DNA from: Acanthochlamys bracteata
Taxonomy: Eukaryota > Streptophyta > Magnoliopsida > Pandanales > Velloziaceae
Direction of reading: 5' to 3'
DNA: 64,000 nt
NCBI GenBank assembly: GCA_019914995.1
Contig: CM034139.1
Span: forward strand, 7,480,461 to 7,544,460
Made by a program: the position numbers and the translations under genes. The notes under the pieces were generated by a model that ran no database searches, was not told the DNA's origin, and saw only the letters and a list, made by a program, of their open reading frames with translations. Positions 1-15,966 of the stretch are shown piece by piece; the stretch's first letter is position 1; each line of letters starts with the position of its first letter.

Positions 1-742
1 GCCGAAGTGTTCCAGTATTTAGTGTTTTATCGTAGCAGTTTGAAATTGTTATTTAGTAGCAGCAATCTTTAAGAAGTATTTCACAAAGTGGTTGGAAGGG
101 AATTTTGCTAGTGAAGGAGTTTTTCTAGAAGCAGATCCTGTGAAGGATTTGTCCACATACGTGATGGAGAGACTTTGTCTGGGATTGACTTACTATACTT
201 ATCTGTTTTACTTTTACGCTGAGGAAAAAGGTTTAGAATAGGAAGTCTTTTGGTTGATTGCACAATCTCAGTTTCCATGCTTGACAGATGACAATGGAAG
301 GACCTTAGGTGGACGAGAAAGTCACTAAACAAAAACAGGCACTCACTAGTACATCGTTATTTTGTGAAGTAACTTATCCATCATCATTCGTGTTATGTTG
401 TTAAGTCTCAGGTTGTGCACATGTCTATGTCTAGTAATATCTTAAGCTGCTGAGAAAGAAATAACTGCTTCTCCTCTCTTTTCTATTCACTGCTCTGCAT
501 GAACAGAGGGGGATACTCTTGTCATGATAATTAGAAATACACAAATTTTTATGACAATATCGTATCAAGTATTTGGTTGAGACTCTTCTGTTCTTTATGC
601 TTTTTATATTTAAACTTCAAAAGGAATTGAATGCGGTCATAATTATGTTTTCTTATTGCTGCTTACTTATGCTGTTTTATCTATTGAAACTTGTTTAAGG
701 CACATGTATTAGCATATTTATGCAACAATTTCCCTTTTTTAG
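1..742. other. Intronic or 5' stretch of the IPCS gene
   Basis: No complete coding exon is visible before the first clear exon of the sphingolipid synthase at 743. The codons at 7-15 read V-F-Q, which is what family members have just before the Y-I-H-G that opens the next exon. However, no GT or GC donor follows them in the right place, so I do not call an exon there. The rest is AT-rich intron-like sequence ending in a polypyrimidine tract and AG at 741-742. Confidence 0.5.
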
Positions 743-2799
743 TATATTCACGGCGTAGCTGCTAGAGGAGTTCATTACTTACACAGACCAGGACCTATCC
801 TTCAAGATATGGGGTTCATGATCCTCCCCGTAAGTAAAGATATTTACTGTTTTTGTTACTTTCTTATATATTTCTTTAGCCTATCATATTACATAAAATT
901 CCTTATCAAATCCTGAAGCACCATTTTTTTTATCTTATTATTTCAGGAACTTGGTCTAGAGAGAGCCTACATTAGCGAAAGTGTTTTTACCTTTGTCTTT
1001 GTCTCATTTGTATTGGTACACACTCTCTCTCTCTAGCTTGCACGTTGTATGGTACCAGCTTATAGCACATTTCCTTTGCTGTAATTCTTAATTAGCATTT
1101 GCTCTCTTCCAGTGGACTTTCCATCCTTTCATCTACCACAGCAAAAGGTTTTACACGGTCCTTTTGTGGCGCAGAGTATTGGCTTTTTTAGTTGTAAGGG
1201 CACACAAATCATCTCTATTAGCTTTATTGCTTGGTGTTATCGCTTTGATGTATAAGTGTATTATTAACCTGGATGCTTGATCTACCAGGCGTCTCAAAGC
1301 CTAAGGATTCTTACATTTTATTCCACTCAACTACCTGGCCCTAACTACCATTGTCGTGAGGTGATTTGAATTTGTGAATTCTGAATTACTTTCAGAAGTT
1401 GGATGTTTGCTTGTTGAAAGAGTTATCTTGTAGTAACATCTGGTGCTTCTTCTTTGTTCTTTGCAGGGCTCAAGTCTGGCGAGGCTGCCCCCTCCAAAAA
1501 GTGCACTGGAAGTGCTTCTTATCAATTGTATGTCACGTTTTTGTTTCTGTCTTTTCATCATTTGGAAGGGATGCATATTGAAGCTTGTATCGATTTCGTT
1601 TTTGCAGTTCCGAGAGGAGTAAATTATGGTTGTGGTGATTTGATATTTTCATCCCACATGATATTTGCACTGGTTTTTGTCCTCACCTACAGCAAATATG
1701 GCTCTAAAAGGTGAAAAACTTGAGTAGACATTGTTGAGACTACAGAAGTAGCTGTAGCTCTCAAACAGAAACAAAGTTCATTAGCGGAAATATGATTTAC
1801 TTGTATTTTGTTTGCAGGCTGATCAAATTTCTTGGGTTTCTGGTAGCTATCATTCAGAGCCTTCTTATCATAGCTTCTCGCAAACACTACACTGTTGATG
1901 TAGTTGTTGCATGGTAATAGATGCCTTCATATTAATTGATTGCAACATTATTTTATCTGATTCTTTTAACACTTTGGTTGTTCCATCTTCAGGTACACTG
2001 TCAATTTGGTTGTATTTTTTGTTGATAAAAAGCTTACAGGTTTGTTCTTATTAGTCAATATTCTAGGTAGTGCTCTTCCTGATTTGATTAATCATCTTGT
2101 AGTCTTACACTTTTGTCTGTGATCTTGTAGAAATGCCTGATCGTAGCGCTACGCAGCCATTGATACCTTTAAGTGTAAGAGAAAAGGATAGCAGAACTAA
2201 GGAAGAGCATCATAAGCTTCTAAATGGGAACTCTGGGGATGGAGCTGATCGGGTAATTTTTCTTCCTCTGTACTGGTTGATCTACATTGTTACTTGATTA
2301 ACCTTGGGGTTAGTAGCATAAGTGCCATTCTTCTCAGAAAAGAAAAAATGTTATAACATTACAATAATGTGATTTTTTGGAGTTGGTGCCTGACTTTTTA
2401 TCCTGGATCTGGTGCCGAGAACATTTATGTAGGGTAGAGCAACCTAGAATATTGTTCCCCTCGCCATAAAGTTATTTTTGGAAAGTGCTTTTTCTGGAAT
2501 GGCAGAGGGCATACTCTAGTTATTTTTGGATTTTTTTTCCGTATAGTCAAGCTAAGAATTTATGTAAGCCGTCACCATCGAATGGTATAGATTGTGGCAT
2601 CGGTTTAATTTTATTGTTAAGAGACTAATATGGTACTCAATTCTCTTCTTTCTTTTAAAGCTGAGCCGTTATGTTTATTGTAACATCATAATGATGTAAT
2701 TTTCTTATTGTGGAACAGAGGCAAAGGACTCAATTGAATGGGAAACACATGGAGGACAGCAATCATGCACTTTCTGAAACCGTGATTAATGGAACATAG
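743..2799 (+). CDS. IPCS: Inositolphosphorylceramide synthase (5' partial)
   Basis: The enzyme moves phosphoinositol from phosphatidylinositol to ceramide, making inositolphosphorylceramide in the Golgi/ER, the first step to plant GIPC sphingolipids (ERH1 family). Exons: 743-829, 947-1015, 1113-1193, 1289-1360, 1467-1527, 1608-1710, 1818-1913, 1993-2039, 2131-2252, 2719-2799, giving 273 in-frame codons including the stop. Visible signatures are HYLHRPGP, the conserved block [10 protein letters not shown], and the lipid-phosphatase-like catalytic blocks CGDLIFSSH and SRKHYTVD, whose two histidines and aspartate form the expected H-H-D triad. Several hydrophobic membrane segments lie between them. 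The hydrophilic tail (from about MPDRS) with LLNGN is typical of the plant family. About 40 N-terminal residues are missing and should lie upstream of the window. Confidence 0.93.
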
Positions 2800-4784
2800 T
2801 TGATGAATATTCTTTCCATTGCTACCGCTTAGTTCTTTACACAGAAGATGCACTTTTGAGAGTTACTCTAGAAGGCTTAACCACCACATGCGCTGTCTAA
2901 TATAGGCTTATCTGCACAATCATGTTGAATGTAGTCATCATATTTTTATATGAGAATGTGGTCTTGGCCTACAAAATTTTGCTTGCGCCAATGTCCCATT
3001 TATAACATGTATATATATTATTCTTGGCAATTGTTTATATGGCTCAATTAGTACATCCATTTTTGCTGATTCAAAAAATTCATTTTTTCTTTGGGCCACT
3101 GAAGGCGTTTATGGTCGCGAAACTTTATTATGGTGCCTTGATGCTTTTCTATGGCTGAGCAGTCCAATTTAGTAACTTGCTTCTACTTCCGGGTATTTTA
3201 TCGTAAGTGGTTTGTTGTAAGTAGTCACTCATGGATGGTTATGCCCAGTTCAGATTACTAAAGACGTATTTTAAATTTCTGTAACTGAATTTTGTGAAAG
3301 TAAAAAATAATAAATAAAATTTTTTAAAAAATAAAGTGAAAGTGAAGTTCAGTATTTATATTTTAATAATTTTTGAAAGTATGTTGAAAATTAAAAAATA
3401 TAGTTATATTGACAAGTGTGCAAATAAAAAAATTAGAATTAAAGTTTCGCATGTAAAAATAAAACTCTGAATTTTTTATATAATTAAAATATATTAAATA
3501 TTCAGAATTCAAAATCTGACTAAAGGAAGTGAAACACACCCTAAGCTGGTCTGAGCTGTTGGTATTTCTTAGCTCGTTTCAGTTGCCGTTCGTTATTCTT
3601 GCTAACTGTACAGGTTTCACATGTATTATCACTGGCACGTGGGAGTGGGAGCAGCTTCTTAATTTTCAATGTTGAAATATCATGGTTTTTTAAATGAACT
3701 TCTTTGTTCAAATACATTTACTTTTTACTCCATTGCTGCTGCATAGATGTGCCATAGCTAGCTTACTGCTCGTTATAAGTTTGAATAATTTTAGCTAAAT
3801 TATTATATGAATCGATACAAATTTCAAATTAGATCCGTTAATTTATATTGTTATTTTAATGAAACACGTTTTGGGGATCATTAGAATCTTGTTTTAAGCT
3901 GTTGAAGAAACAATAAAACTAATTATTATGATCGATCATGGAAGCGATAGTGAAGCAGTGACTATCTTATCATAGGGGATGACAGCAATAACAAGCCCAG
4001 TTGTGGCCTTGTTTCTTGACTCCGCTACAATATTTCTAACCTGGCCTTCACTGCACTACACTCTCCTGCATCATCGTCAATCATCTCCTCTCCTGCCTTG
4101 AATCGAGCTGGATCTTTCGTTCATTTTCATTCTTGAGAGATTTGAATATTGGACCCAGAAGCAAAAAAAGAAAAAAAAACCTCACAGATTCCAAAGTCAG
4201 TACCAGCAACGATCTTATTAATTATAATAACAGAGAATGATAATGCAACGCTAGGATTGGAAGCAAAAAGCAAAGCAGGAGAAGGGCTGGAAAGAGAAAG
4301 ATCGCACGCAGAAAGGAATCGAAATCAATCAAACCAATTCATTTCATTATACTGACTGATTTGATTTAACAAAAACAAAGAAAGAGAGTAAAGCGGATTG
4401 GGAACTGGGAAGCACAGAGACACACAAAACACAGATGAGAAGAAAGTTGAAAGAAAGCGAAATCAAACAGTAGGGAAGAAAGAAATCTGCTTGGCTTAAA
4501 CTAGTTATTCCCAATCAATCAACTTTACGTAAAACAAGTTATTAAGTAGGAGATAGAGCAGCGGCATGAAGCAGAAGAGCAGAAAGGGTCGGGAGCCAAA
4601 AAGTTTTCTGCTGGAAAGAAAATTTCCTTGGAAACATAAAAAACATCCCATCTTTAGATCTAACAGTCCATACCTGCCCTGCCAGATCTTGTTCTACAGT
4701 TCCACAGCTTCTTCTGCTTCTTCCACTGCTCATTATTCTTTGTCTTTGCGAAAGTTTGCAGTAAAGCTGAAATTCTTTTCGCCA
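2800..4784. other. Intergenic: IPCS 3' region and BSK upstream DNA
   Basis: No coding sequence is recognised here. The first few hundred bases are probably the 3' UTR of the sphingolipid gene. A very AT-rich block at about 3290-3532 ends in the motif ACACACCCT and looks like a MITE relic. The stretch 4140-4470 is purine-rich with runs of A and AG, and its short open frames have no family resemblance. From about 4480 on it is the BSK promoter. Confidence 0.6.
3290..3532. repeat. AT-rich MITE-like relic
   Basis: About 240 bp of almost pure A/T ends with ACACACCCT, the reverse complement of the AGGGTGTGT terminus common in plant MITEs. A matching left terminus and a target-site duplication were not found, so this rests on composition and one end only. 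Confidence 0.3.
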
Positions 4785-4792
4785 TATATAAA
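4785..4792 (+). promoter_or_regulatory. TATA box of the BSK gene
   Basis: TATATAAA lies 75 bp upstream of the BSK start codon in an otherwise mixed-composition region. Position and sequence fit a core promoter with a short 5' leader. Confidence 0.5.
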
Positions 4793-4866
4793 TTGAGATG
4801 GACATTGATTTCTTCTACACAGTTGCTGAGCAGTGAGTTCTTTGTGTTCTATAGTTGTTGCAAGCA

Positions 4867-8866
<4,000 letters not shown>

Positions 8867-9323
8867 CTTCGCTTTTCTAAATCATCTTTTGTATTTAAGT
8901 TTCTGTTTTGTACCCGGTATCAAATTTGCTCAAAGTTTGTTTCATTTTGGTGCACCTGCATGTTTGTTGGCAAGAAATATTTGCATAGCTAACATTTCAA
9001 TCATTATCTGTACGATCCATTTATGAGATGACAAAATCCTTAACTCAGTGTACTCCAAGCTTGTTGCCAAAATGCTTTTATTTCATGAAGGTAAACAGAA
9101 ATACACTTGAACCTGCAGACTGTCATCCACATTTCTAAATTAAATGGAACAAAAATGGCATACGAGACAGATTCCAAGTCATAAAGTTCTTTTAAGTATA
9201 GGGTTGGCGGAATGAAGTACCATTCTTCTGTATGTGATACGTGTCTAGGTAGCTCTTTTATAAAACTTCAGTTCTGCAAAGGGAATGCCTTCCAGTCTGC
9301 TATTGGCACTGAAAACAGATACT
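8867..9323. other. Convergent intergenic region, BSK / TIM10
   Basis: The two genes converge here, so this is most likely both 3' UTRs plus a short spacer. No further gene, repeat or structured RNA is recognised. Confidence 0.6.
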
Positions 9324-10755
9324 TCACATTGCTGGCTTGTTGGAACCAAGAAGTTGGCCAATCAGATTAGTTACCTGCATAGATCACCAAATATTAGAAA
9401 ATGTTCCACAACAAGATAGCATGATTAGTGGCATTTCATTATGCAAATTCATAAAAAAGTGACTTCTCTGTGCTACCAAGAAACTATTCTTTCATCACTA
9501 TTGATCATTATTGATCTTCCAATATCTAGAATATACACCAGACAGAAAAAGAACACAACAGGCCTATTGTAACAATCACAAGCATTTAATAAGATGAAAG
9601 AGAAGGATTAAGCTAGCCGTGGGACTATAAAAATCATAGGAAACTACAGCCCTTAAGATTCTAACTTCAGTTCAAGCTATTTCAAGTAATCGAGCTCCCT
9701 TGACACTTGCCTGCCAGTACTTGGATACGCAACGGTCAATACAGCTGTTTTCACCCATATTGAGCTCTGCTTCCTTATACCTGGAAAGAAATAATGAGTC
9801 AAACGTTAGATTTTCACCATCATAGGAGGATAACTACAATAAGGAGCAATTATACACTTTCATACAAGAATGTCCAACATTGGAAAAAAAGTTTTTAAAA
9901 AAAAGTCATAAGTTCAATGATAAACATCCACATTTACATTCATGAAAAGGAGAACATGCCGAAAGTTAGGTCAGAACAAAGTAACATACTTGGTATCAAC
10001 ACACTTTGCGAAGCATGTATGAGTCAGCCTGCATCAATAAAAAAAATTTCCATCAACGTATAAGCAACATGAGCAAACAGTAAAGCTCAAGATGACAACA
10101 TGAAGTAGGTTAACTTTTGAGAAAGTAAAATTTAGGGGTGGATAAGTATGACGCTGACAAGTATTTTGAGCTCACAAAGGTAATGATAATACACTAGCTG
10201 CCAACATCAGAAGATAACTCAGAAGTAAGTTGATTTTAAGTAGGAAAAAGCAATATAAATAGATGGCAACCAGCAACAAAGAGCCAAATATTTCTCAATT
10301 ACATCAAGAATATTAAAATAAAAACTAAAATGATAACATTAAAAGAACCTAACGCATAAATAAGATGTTAGCCGGTTTGTTGAACTCTATCTTATGCCAG
10401 CAAGAAGCATCTACAACATACTTAATCTTCAAAGACAAAATATTGCATTCTATAAGAAAGATTTGAAGAAAACAACTCAGGACATAAAAAGAATGAGGTT
10501 AACAAAGTAAACATTCCACTCACTTGTTGAATAGTTCCACTCTGTACTCCATTTCCTTCTCTGCCATTGCAAGTATCTGCATGGATTAATAATTTTAGAC
10601 TAAACACAGTATACACATCTTTCAGCTATAAAATTTCATTAAAACACAAATGTAAGTTTGAAAATTTCAGAAGAAATTTTTCATGAATTTAGTAGATTCG
10701 TTCCGGATACCTGCTCCTTCTCAAAGTTAGTGGGGTTCTGATTGTTAGCAGCCAT
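9324..10755 (-). CDS. TIM10: Mitochondrial intermembrane-space chaperone TIM10
   Basis: A small TIM protein that, with TIM9, escorts hydrophobic carriers across the intermembrane space to the TIM22 complex. Minus-strand exons: 10755-10711, 10576-10524, 10028-9990, 9780-9711, 9374-9324, giving 85 aa, the normal family size. The core EMEYRVELFNKLTHTC and AELNMGENSCIDRCVSKYWQ identify TIM10. The twin CX3C motifs are CFAKC and CIDRC. The last intron (9710-9375) begins GCAAGT after TGGCAG, so it is GC-AG. Splicing there gives the conserved end V-T-N-L-I-G-Q-L-L-G. Reading through would instead add 12 unrelated residues (ASVKGARLLEIA) and stop. The short N-terminus lacks a cleavable presequence, as expected for this family. 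Confidence 0.92.
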
Positions 10756-11654
10756 CTCGAAGAAAAAGTAAGCTGAAGAGCAAAGGTACAGACAACCAAA
10801 TCAAATTGACGAAAAAAAGCAACCGCATACAATAACCTCACTTACCAAAATCAAGTTAATCCAATTGCTAAGAAGTAATTAATGTCGCCACAATTTATCA
10901 ATGCTCTGAAAATTTTCAATTCTTATTATTTCCCGCTGATAGGAAAGTATTGAGAAAGAGTTGACGAAGACACTTACGGAATTTTCCTTTCGGCGGTCGT
11001 AGTCGGAGAAGGAGCGAGGTAGTAATGGAGAAGAAAAACCCTATAAGCTAAGTATACTGAAGACTTGCTAAGTAGGCCAAAATTTAGTGGGCTGGGCCCA
11101 ATTGCAGAAAATTGACTCAGAGCTTATAAAACTAGACCAGCTGGAACGGTTGCGAGATTTCAGATTCATCGATCTTAACAATGATATTTTAAAACTTTTT
11201 CTGATTATCAATAAGTAAAAATCTCTGTAATAAAAAAATATTACCAAATAGATTTTGAAATAGAAGATAAAATATCTGAAAGACCCAAAATTTATAATTT
11301 AGTTTCGGTCTCTACTAAACATGAAAGTAGAACAGCAGCAATCTAATGAACTAAAAAGACGGTGATTTTTGGTGCCTAGAAAGAATGGCCAATAAAGTTT
11401 TGCTCTTACAAACTCGAATAGAGCAATGGCATTTCAAGTAACATAATAAGATTGAAACTGCGTGCGCAATTAAGAATGCATCAATGAGACCGATAACGTT
11501 CTTTCGAGAGACGAACATTTTCTTATTAGCATACAAAAGAAGATCTGCATCATTTCTTCAAGCCCACAAACATTGAAGCAAAAAGAAGGTAAAACATCCA
11601 ATGAAGATGAGAGATGTTAACGCGAGATGAAAATGCGAGCTGCATCCATGGTTA
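10756..11654. other. Intergenic: TIM10 upstream DNA and 3' region of the RING-CH gene
   Basis: The first ~300 bases are the TIM10 5' leader and promoter, with site II motifs. The remainder is AT-rich and includes the probable 3' UTR of the RING-CH gene. No gene is seen. Confidence 0.55.
11088..11100. promoter_or_regulatory. Overlapping site II (TGGGCC/T) elements upstream of TIM10
   Basis: TGGGCTGGGCCCA contains TGGGCT and a palindromic TGGGCCCA about 335 bp upstream of the TIM10 start. Site II elements bind TCP factors and are enriched in nuclear genes for mitochondrial and ribosomal proteins. Function here is inferred from position and known motif use. Confidence 0.45.
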
Positions 11655-14163
11655 TCAGCCTGGAACATTAAAGTGGAAGAGCCAAGAGATGACGAAGGCA
11701 AAAACCATGCAGGCTAGCAAGAAGTTGAGGAAACGGTGCCCTTGCCAAAAGCTTCTCGTCTCAGTGGATGTATTTTGAGAAATATTATTATTGCTTGTTT
11801 CGTTTAACTGCTCAGCATGTTCAATCTCAGCTATTCCAACCACATTCTTTGCAGTTGAGCTGCAAATCTCGCAAGTCCTGAAATAAAAACCGAGAAACAA
11901 TAAGCACCTGATGATATACTAGTTTCATGCCACTTTTATGACTTAATTACAGATATTATGGACTCAAGAACACCGGGGAAGGTTTAGACTAAGTCATATA
12001 GTAAAATGGTAGATGCCACTGCTTATCTCTTCATAGAGTCGGTCTGCAGTGGAAAAGTGAAGCACTTCGAAAGTCTAAACTAAGGATGCACTACACATTA
12101 ACATGCATGGAGCTGCTTAAACAAGAACCTTAACAGTTGATGGGAATTCAGACAGGTCAACAGTGTCATAATTATATGATATCATAGCTCATGATCATCA
12201 TGGATGAACCTGCTTTTAAAATAAATAATGACACCTGATTGACATTAGTTTTCAAATATGTATTCAAATTCAGCTGATAAGTTTTGTCTCAATAACACTA
12301 TCTGTGAGACAATAAAAGAGATGCCGGCTACACAGAATTGACCAAAGAGACAGTGATCAAGGGTCTGCAATTTCATGACTTTCGTAAACGCGTGAAAGTT
12401 GAGCCATGGAAAAATCTAGCGTGTATAGACTTTCTATGAGCTATCAACATTTAGATATAAGCTCCTTTCAACTTCTTCATTTAATAGTTTGTAAGAATGT
12501 CAGACTGTTGGTATCTATCTACTAAAGTGTTGAGCTTGCATATACAACAAATCGCATTTGCATACAGCAGAGAAGAAATTTCTCCACCAGCAGTTGTGAT
12601 AACAAAAATTCTTCGTCTTAAGGCTAGAAATGCCTCAACCATGTCCTTGAATATGTTGCACTTCAAATAAATCTTATGCCTCTTAATGGGCGACACTAGG
12701 AAATTGCATTGCATCCGATTTCTCACTTCACCTTGCAGCTTATATAAACAAGAAACATAAGCGTTGAAATTAAGGTTCCACAGAAAGAGAGGTATAGTTT
12801 GATCAAGGTTGTTACTTTAGCGACATTGTCAGTCGCTTTTGTAGGTTTTAAATGCACTCTCCTTTTGTTTCTCTGGATATGATGGAAGTTCCAGAAACAT
12901 CTAGTCCAGCATTACTGACGTAAGAACCAAGAACAAACAACTCACTTGATTCTAATACATAGTAGAAAAGGTATTAGGAATAGATACTGAATTGAAGATT
13001 GAAAACGTAAGCCACTGATTGCAATTTACTGTCTAGATCAGTGAAACAAATGGTTAATGCTAGTGTACATCATAAAGGTGCCAATTAATGCTACAGTCTG
13101 GAAACACCTGCAAACTGTTGAATGACCTGCCAAGAGATTTAGATTGGTAGTCTACTTTGAGTCTTAAAGCTCTTCTCCCTTGATACTTAAGCCATATATA
13201 AAGGTTAAACTGGGGAAAGAGAGACATGGTCCGGTCCACAGAAGAATCTTGAACATTGTATTGATAATTCTTGTAATACATGCCAGATTACAACTTGATG
13301 CCTTCGATATGATAATCTGTGCTTTTACTTTCACTTTTATGTTTTCCTCATTACATCAAAGCAGAGACATGCTTGTCCTTTAAGTTCACGAAATCATACT
13401 CTTTTGTTTTAATCAAATGGCAAATACCTTTAGCACATGATAGATCCTACTACATTCTACCACTCTGCTTTTTCCAATAATAGAACAAAGATCCACTTCA
13501 AATTTGGATAATTTACCAGCAATATCTACTCATACGTCGTAAACTACCAAGAATTTTAAATAACTATGTTCATCAACAATGATCTTAAATCTAAATAATC
13601 TAGCGAGTTACCAAAAAAAGGTTGAACTTGTCTAAATCCTACAACCACAATTGCTAAAACTTGAGAAAATTGTAAATCAAAGATGTCTAGTGGTATACTT
13701 ACTTGTTTCCTCTGATCTTGAACCATGTCTCGGCACATTGCTTATGAGCAGCTCCCAAATCATCTTTACAGGAACAACCCAGTTGAATTGCAACGCCGGA
13801 TTCCGGCGCTGCACTCTCCAAACCGAGATGACAAATTCTGCAATCCTTCTCCACTGCTCTGGCCAAATCGATCCTGAACTCCTGAACACTACCGTCCAGA
13901 TCAACATCTGCTGAAAATTCAGAGACACAAGAGCTCCTGCAGGCTTCAGGAACTCCACCTATCTCGTAGCTAGTGGCATTAGAACACCGGAATTCGTCAA
14001 ACGAAGACGATCCGGCGCAGTGGAAACCACACTGCGAATGCCATGAGTGCTGTTCATCGGCGTCGGAGAAACAACCGCCGCTTCCATCGCTGTCTCCGCC
14101 ATCAGTTGAACGGCGAAACTCAATGTCGAGGCTTTTGACAGACTTCTGTCCCTTAGTTCTCAT
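11655..14163 (-). CDS. RING-CH (RINGv) E3 ubiquitin ligase-like membrane protein
   Basis: Two exons, 14163-13703 and 11877-11655, encode 227 aa around an 1825-bp intron. The zinc finger begins CRICHLGL, continues CSCKDDLGAAHKQC and AETWFKIRGNK, and finishes TCEIC in exon 2. That is the C4HC3 RING-CH spacing, with the intron inside the finger. The N-terminal ~110 residues are acidic and Ser/Asp-rich. After the finger comes an Asn/Thr-rich linker, then one hydrophobic segment (FLNFLLACMVFAFVISWLF) and a very short tail, suggesting a tail-anchored ligase. I chose the ATG at 14163 because the open frame upstream lacks another ATG. The specific target is unknown. The intron at 11878-13702 holds no recognisable gene. 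Confidence 0.85.
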
Positions 14164-14623
14164 TCTCCCCCAAAACGCTAAAACCAATCCTCCAAAAAGT
14201 TTTTTGATTCAGAGGGAACTACAGCAACTGGTGAAAGCAGTAGAAAGGTGAGATTCTGAAGTTGAAATCAGCTTCATTTCTACAATCAGAGAAATACCCA
14301 AAATCAAGATAGCTAATATCTAACACATTCCTTTAAAAAAATTGAATCTTGAAGAGAACGAAATGCATGATTATACAGAGAGAGAAGACCAAGAGGCAAG
14401 AACGCGAGAAGACAGCCAATGGGAAGGAAGGAAAGAAGAAAAACTTATCGAAAGAAATGAAAAGTGTAAAATATCAGAGAATGATGTGTCATGAAGATCA
14501 AGACAGGGCAGGAAAAGAGAAAAAAAGAAAGGAGAGTTTGAAAGAAATGAAATGTGTTTTGGTTTGTAGTTGTTGGTATTGGGATTGTTGTTCAAGCCAT
14601 GGACAACGAAAAGACTCAAGGAC

Positions 14624-14644
14624 AAAAAAAAAAAAAAAAAAAAA
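14624..14644. repeat. Poly(A) tract
   Basis: An uninterrupted run of 21 A residues sits in the purine-rich region upstream of the RING-CH gene, so its length is liable to sequencing or assembly error. Confidence 0.9.
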
Positions 14645-14764
14645 GAGAGAAGAGAAAGACTGTGACCGACTCATTCACTCGCTATTCCATTCTTTGTTCA
14701 GTTTTGTTGCGAAGAGAAGAGACGAGAGAGAGAGACCGGTTATTACTTATTAATAAGTAAATAC

Positions 14765-14783
14765 ATATATATATATATATATA
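14765..14783. repeat. (TA)n microsatellite
   Basis: An alternating T/A run about 600 bp upstream of the RING-CH start codon. Confidence 0.9.
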
Positions 14784-15966
14784 ACAATTGCAGCTGCTTT
14801 ACTAACAACAAAAACTCATTTAGGACTGAAATCTTGATTTGGTTTCATCCATGATAGAGGTCGTGGTTAATTACCAGTCGATGCATGGTCTTTTTTTAGA
14901 TTCTAATAGTTTCATAAGATGGGACCTCAAAGGACAGTGTTGTATTATTTTATTATTATTATTTGGTCTGTGTAATGCAGGTTTATAGAAGGATAACAAA
15001 CATTATTATCTGCACAGAAAGTGTGTGATAAAAAAAATAAATTATATAAATTGTATTATTAAAAGGAGAGTTAAAATTTTTATTTTATATGAGAAAAAAT
15101 AAGTTAAAAGTAACTTTGTTGTTTTGTATAGATAAAAGTGAATCAAAAGTAATTTTTTTAAGTATAAAAAGTGAAGCATAAGGGTTAAACATACACCAAA
15201 AACTCTTAACAACTATAATTTTTCAGTGTCCATTTGCCTGCATGCGTTTTTTGAACAGAGACATTGTCCATTTCCCTGATAGTATTTTCTGAAAACAACT
15301 CCACGTTGAGCTGGTGGATTATGTGGTAGTAGTTGAAAGAGGAACAGGTAATCTACTACAATTAAGTTGTTGCCAGAAGATAAAGCTCTTAACATTAGAA
15401 GACATACATGTAAACATATCCACCTTTTCTCAGTGAGGTTGCCATGTTATCCCTGCAAATTTTTACCTAATTCACAGGTACACCATGAAAAACAGTATGA
15501 ATTCAGATTTTAGAATACAAATGAAGTAGAAGAGCATAGTCACAATCTGTAATACTGGCTCCGTGAACAAACAATAAAAAAGTCTTCCTTTGATCCCATA
15601 ACAATACGCTAGATGTGTTTGCCGCACCTCTTATCTAATGACGTAAATTACAACAATATAAATCTGAAATAAACAAACAAGAAAGAACGCCTTTTCCGGT
15701 CTAGGAAGATGTTGCATGCCAAAGCACACAAGGACTCAGTATGTCAATCTGACAACCGAGAGTTCCTTGAACAGGTTAACCAGAGCCAGAATGCAATCCA
15801 ACAACAGCTCTTTTGCTCCCGGCATGATTTCAGTTTTGTTGACTTCAGGTCAAACACTTGCACCTTCATCCCTTAATGATCTACGTTTTAACATAACTTA
15901 TCTCTCCATGCTATATCTCATTACACATGCAGTCAATGAACTATCAAATCCTTTGCTACAGGTGCT

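Larger units (their letters stand above)
14164..15966. other. Intergenic: RING-CH upstream DNA, simple repeats, MYB relic 3' flank
   Basis: The first ~600 bases on the + strand are purine-rich (AAGAG-type, pyrimidine-rich on the RING-CH strand) and probably form its leader and promoter. A poly(A) run and a TA run follow. An AT-rich patch at about 15040-15200 resembles decayed MITE sequence. Open frames here are low-complexity and not credible genes. Confidence 0.55.

Noticed and set aside
1-16. An IPCS exon ending in V-F-Q at the window edge
   Set aside because: The reading fits the family by three residues only, and no GT or GC donor is in the right place.
9670-9780. TIM10 ending in exon 4 with ASVKGARLLEIA
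   Set aside because: The conserved family C-terminus is encoded by a downstream exon at 9374-9324 reached through a good GC donor; the short end is kept only as a possible isoform.
13699-14187. An earlier start for the RING-CH protein (MVLAF...)
   Set aside because: That frame opens with TTG, not ATG; the first in-frame ATG is at 14163.
14349-14760. Lysine/glutamate-rich open frames of 134 and 68 codons
   Set aside because: They come from purine-rich low-complexity DNA including a 21-A run and match no family.
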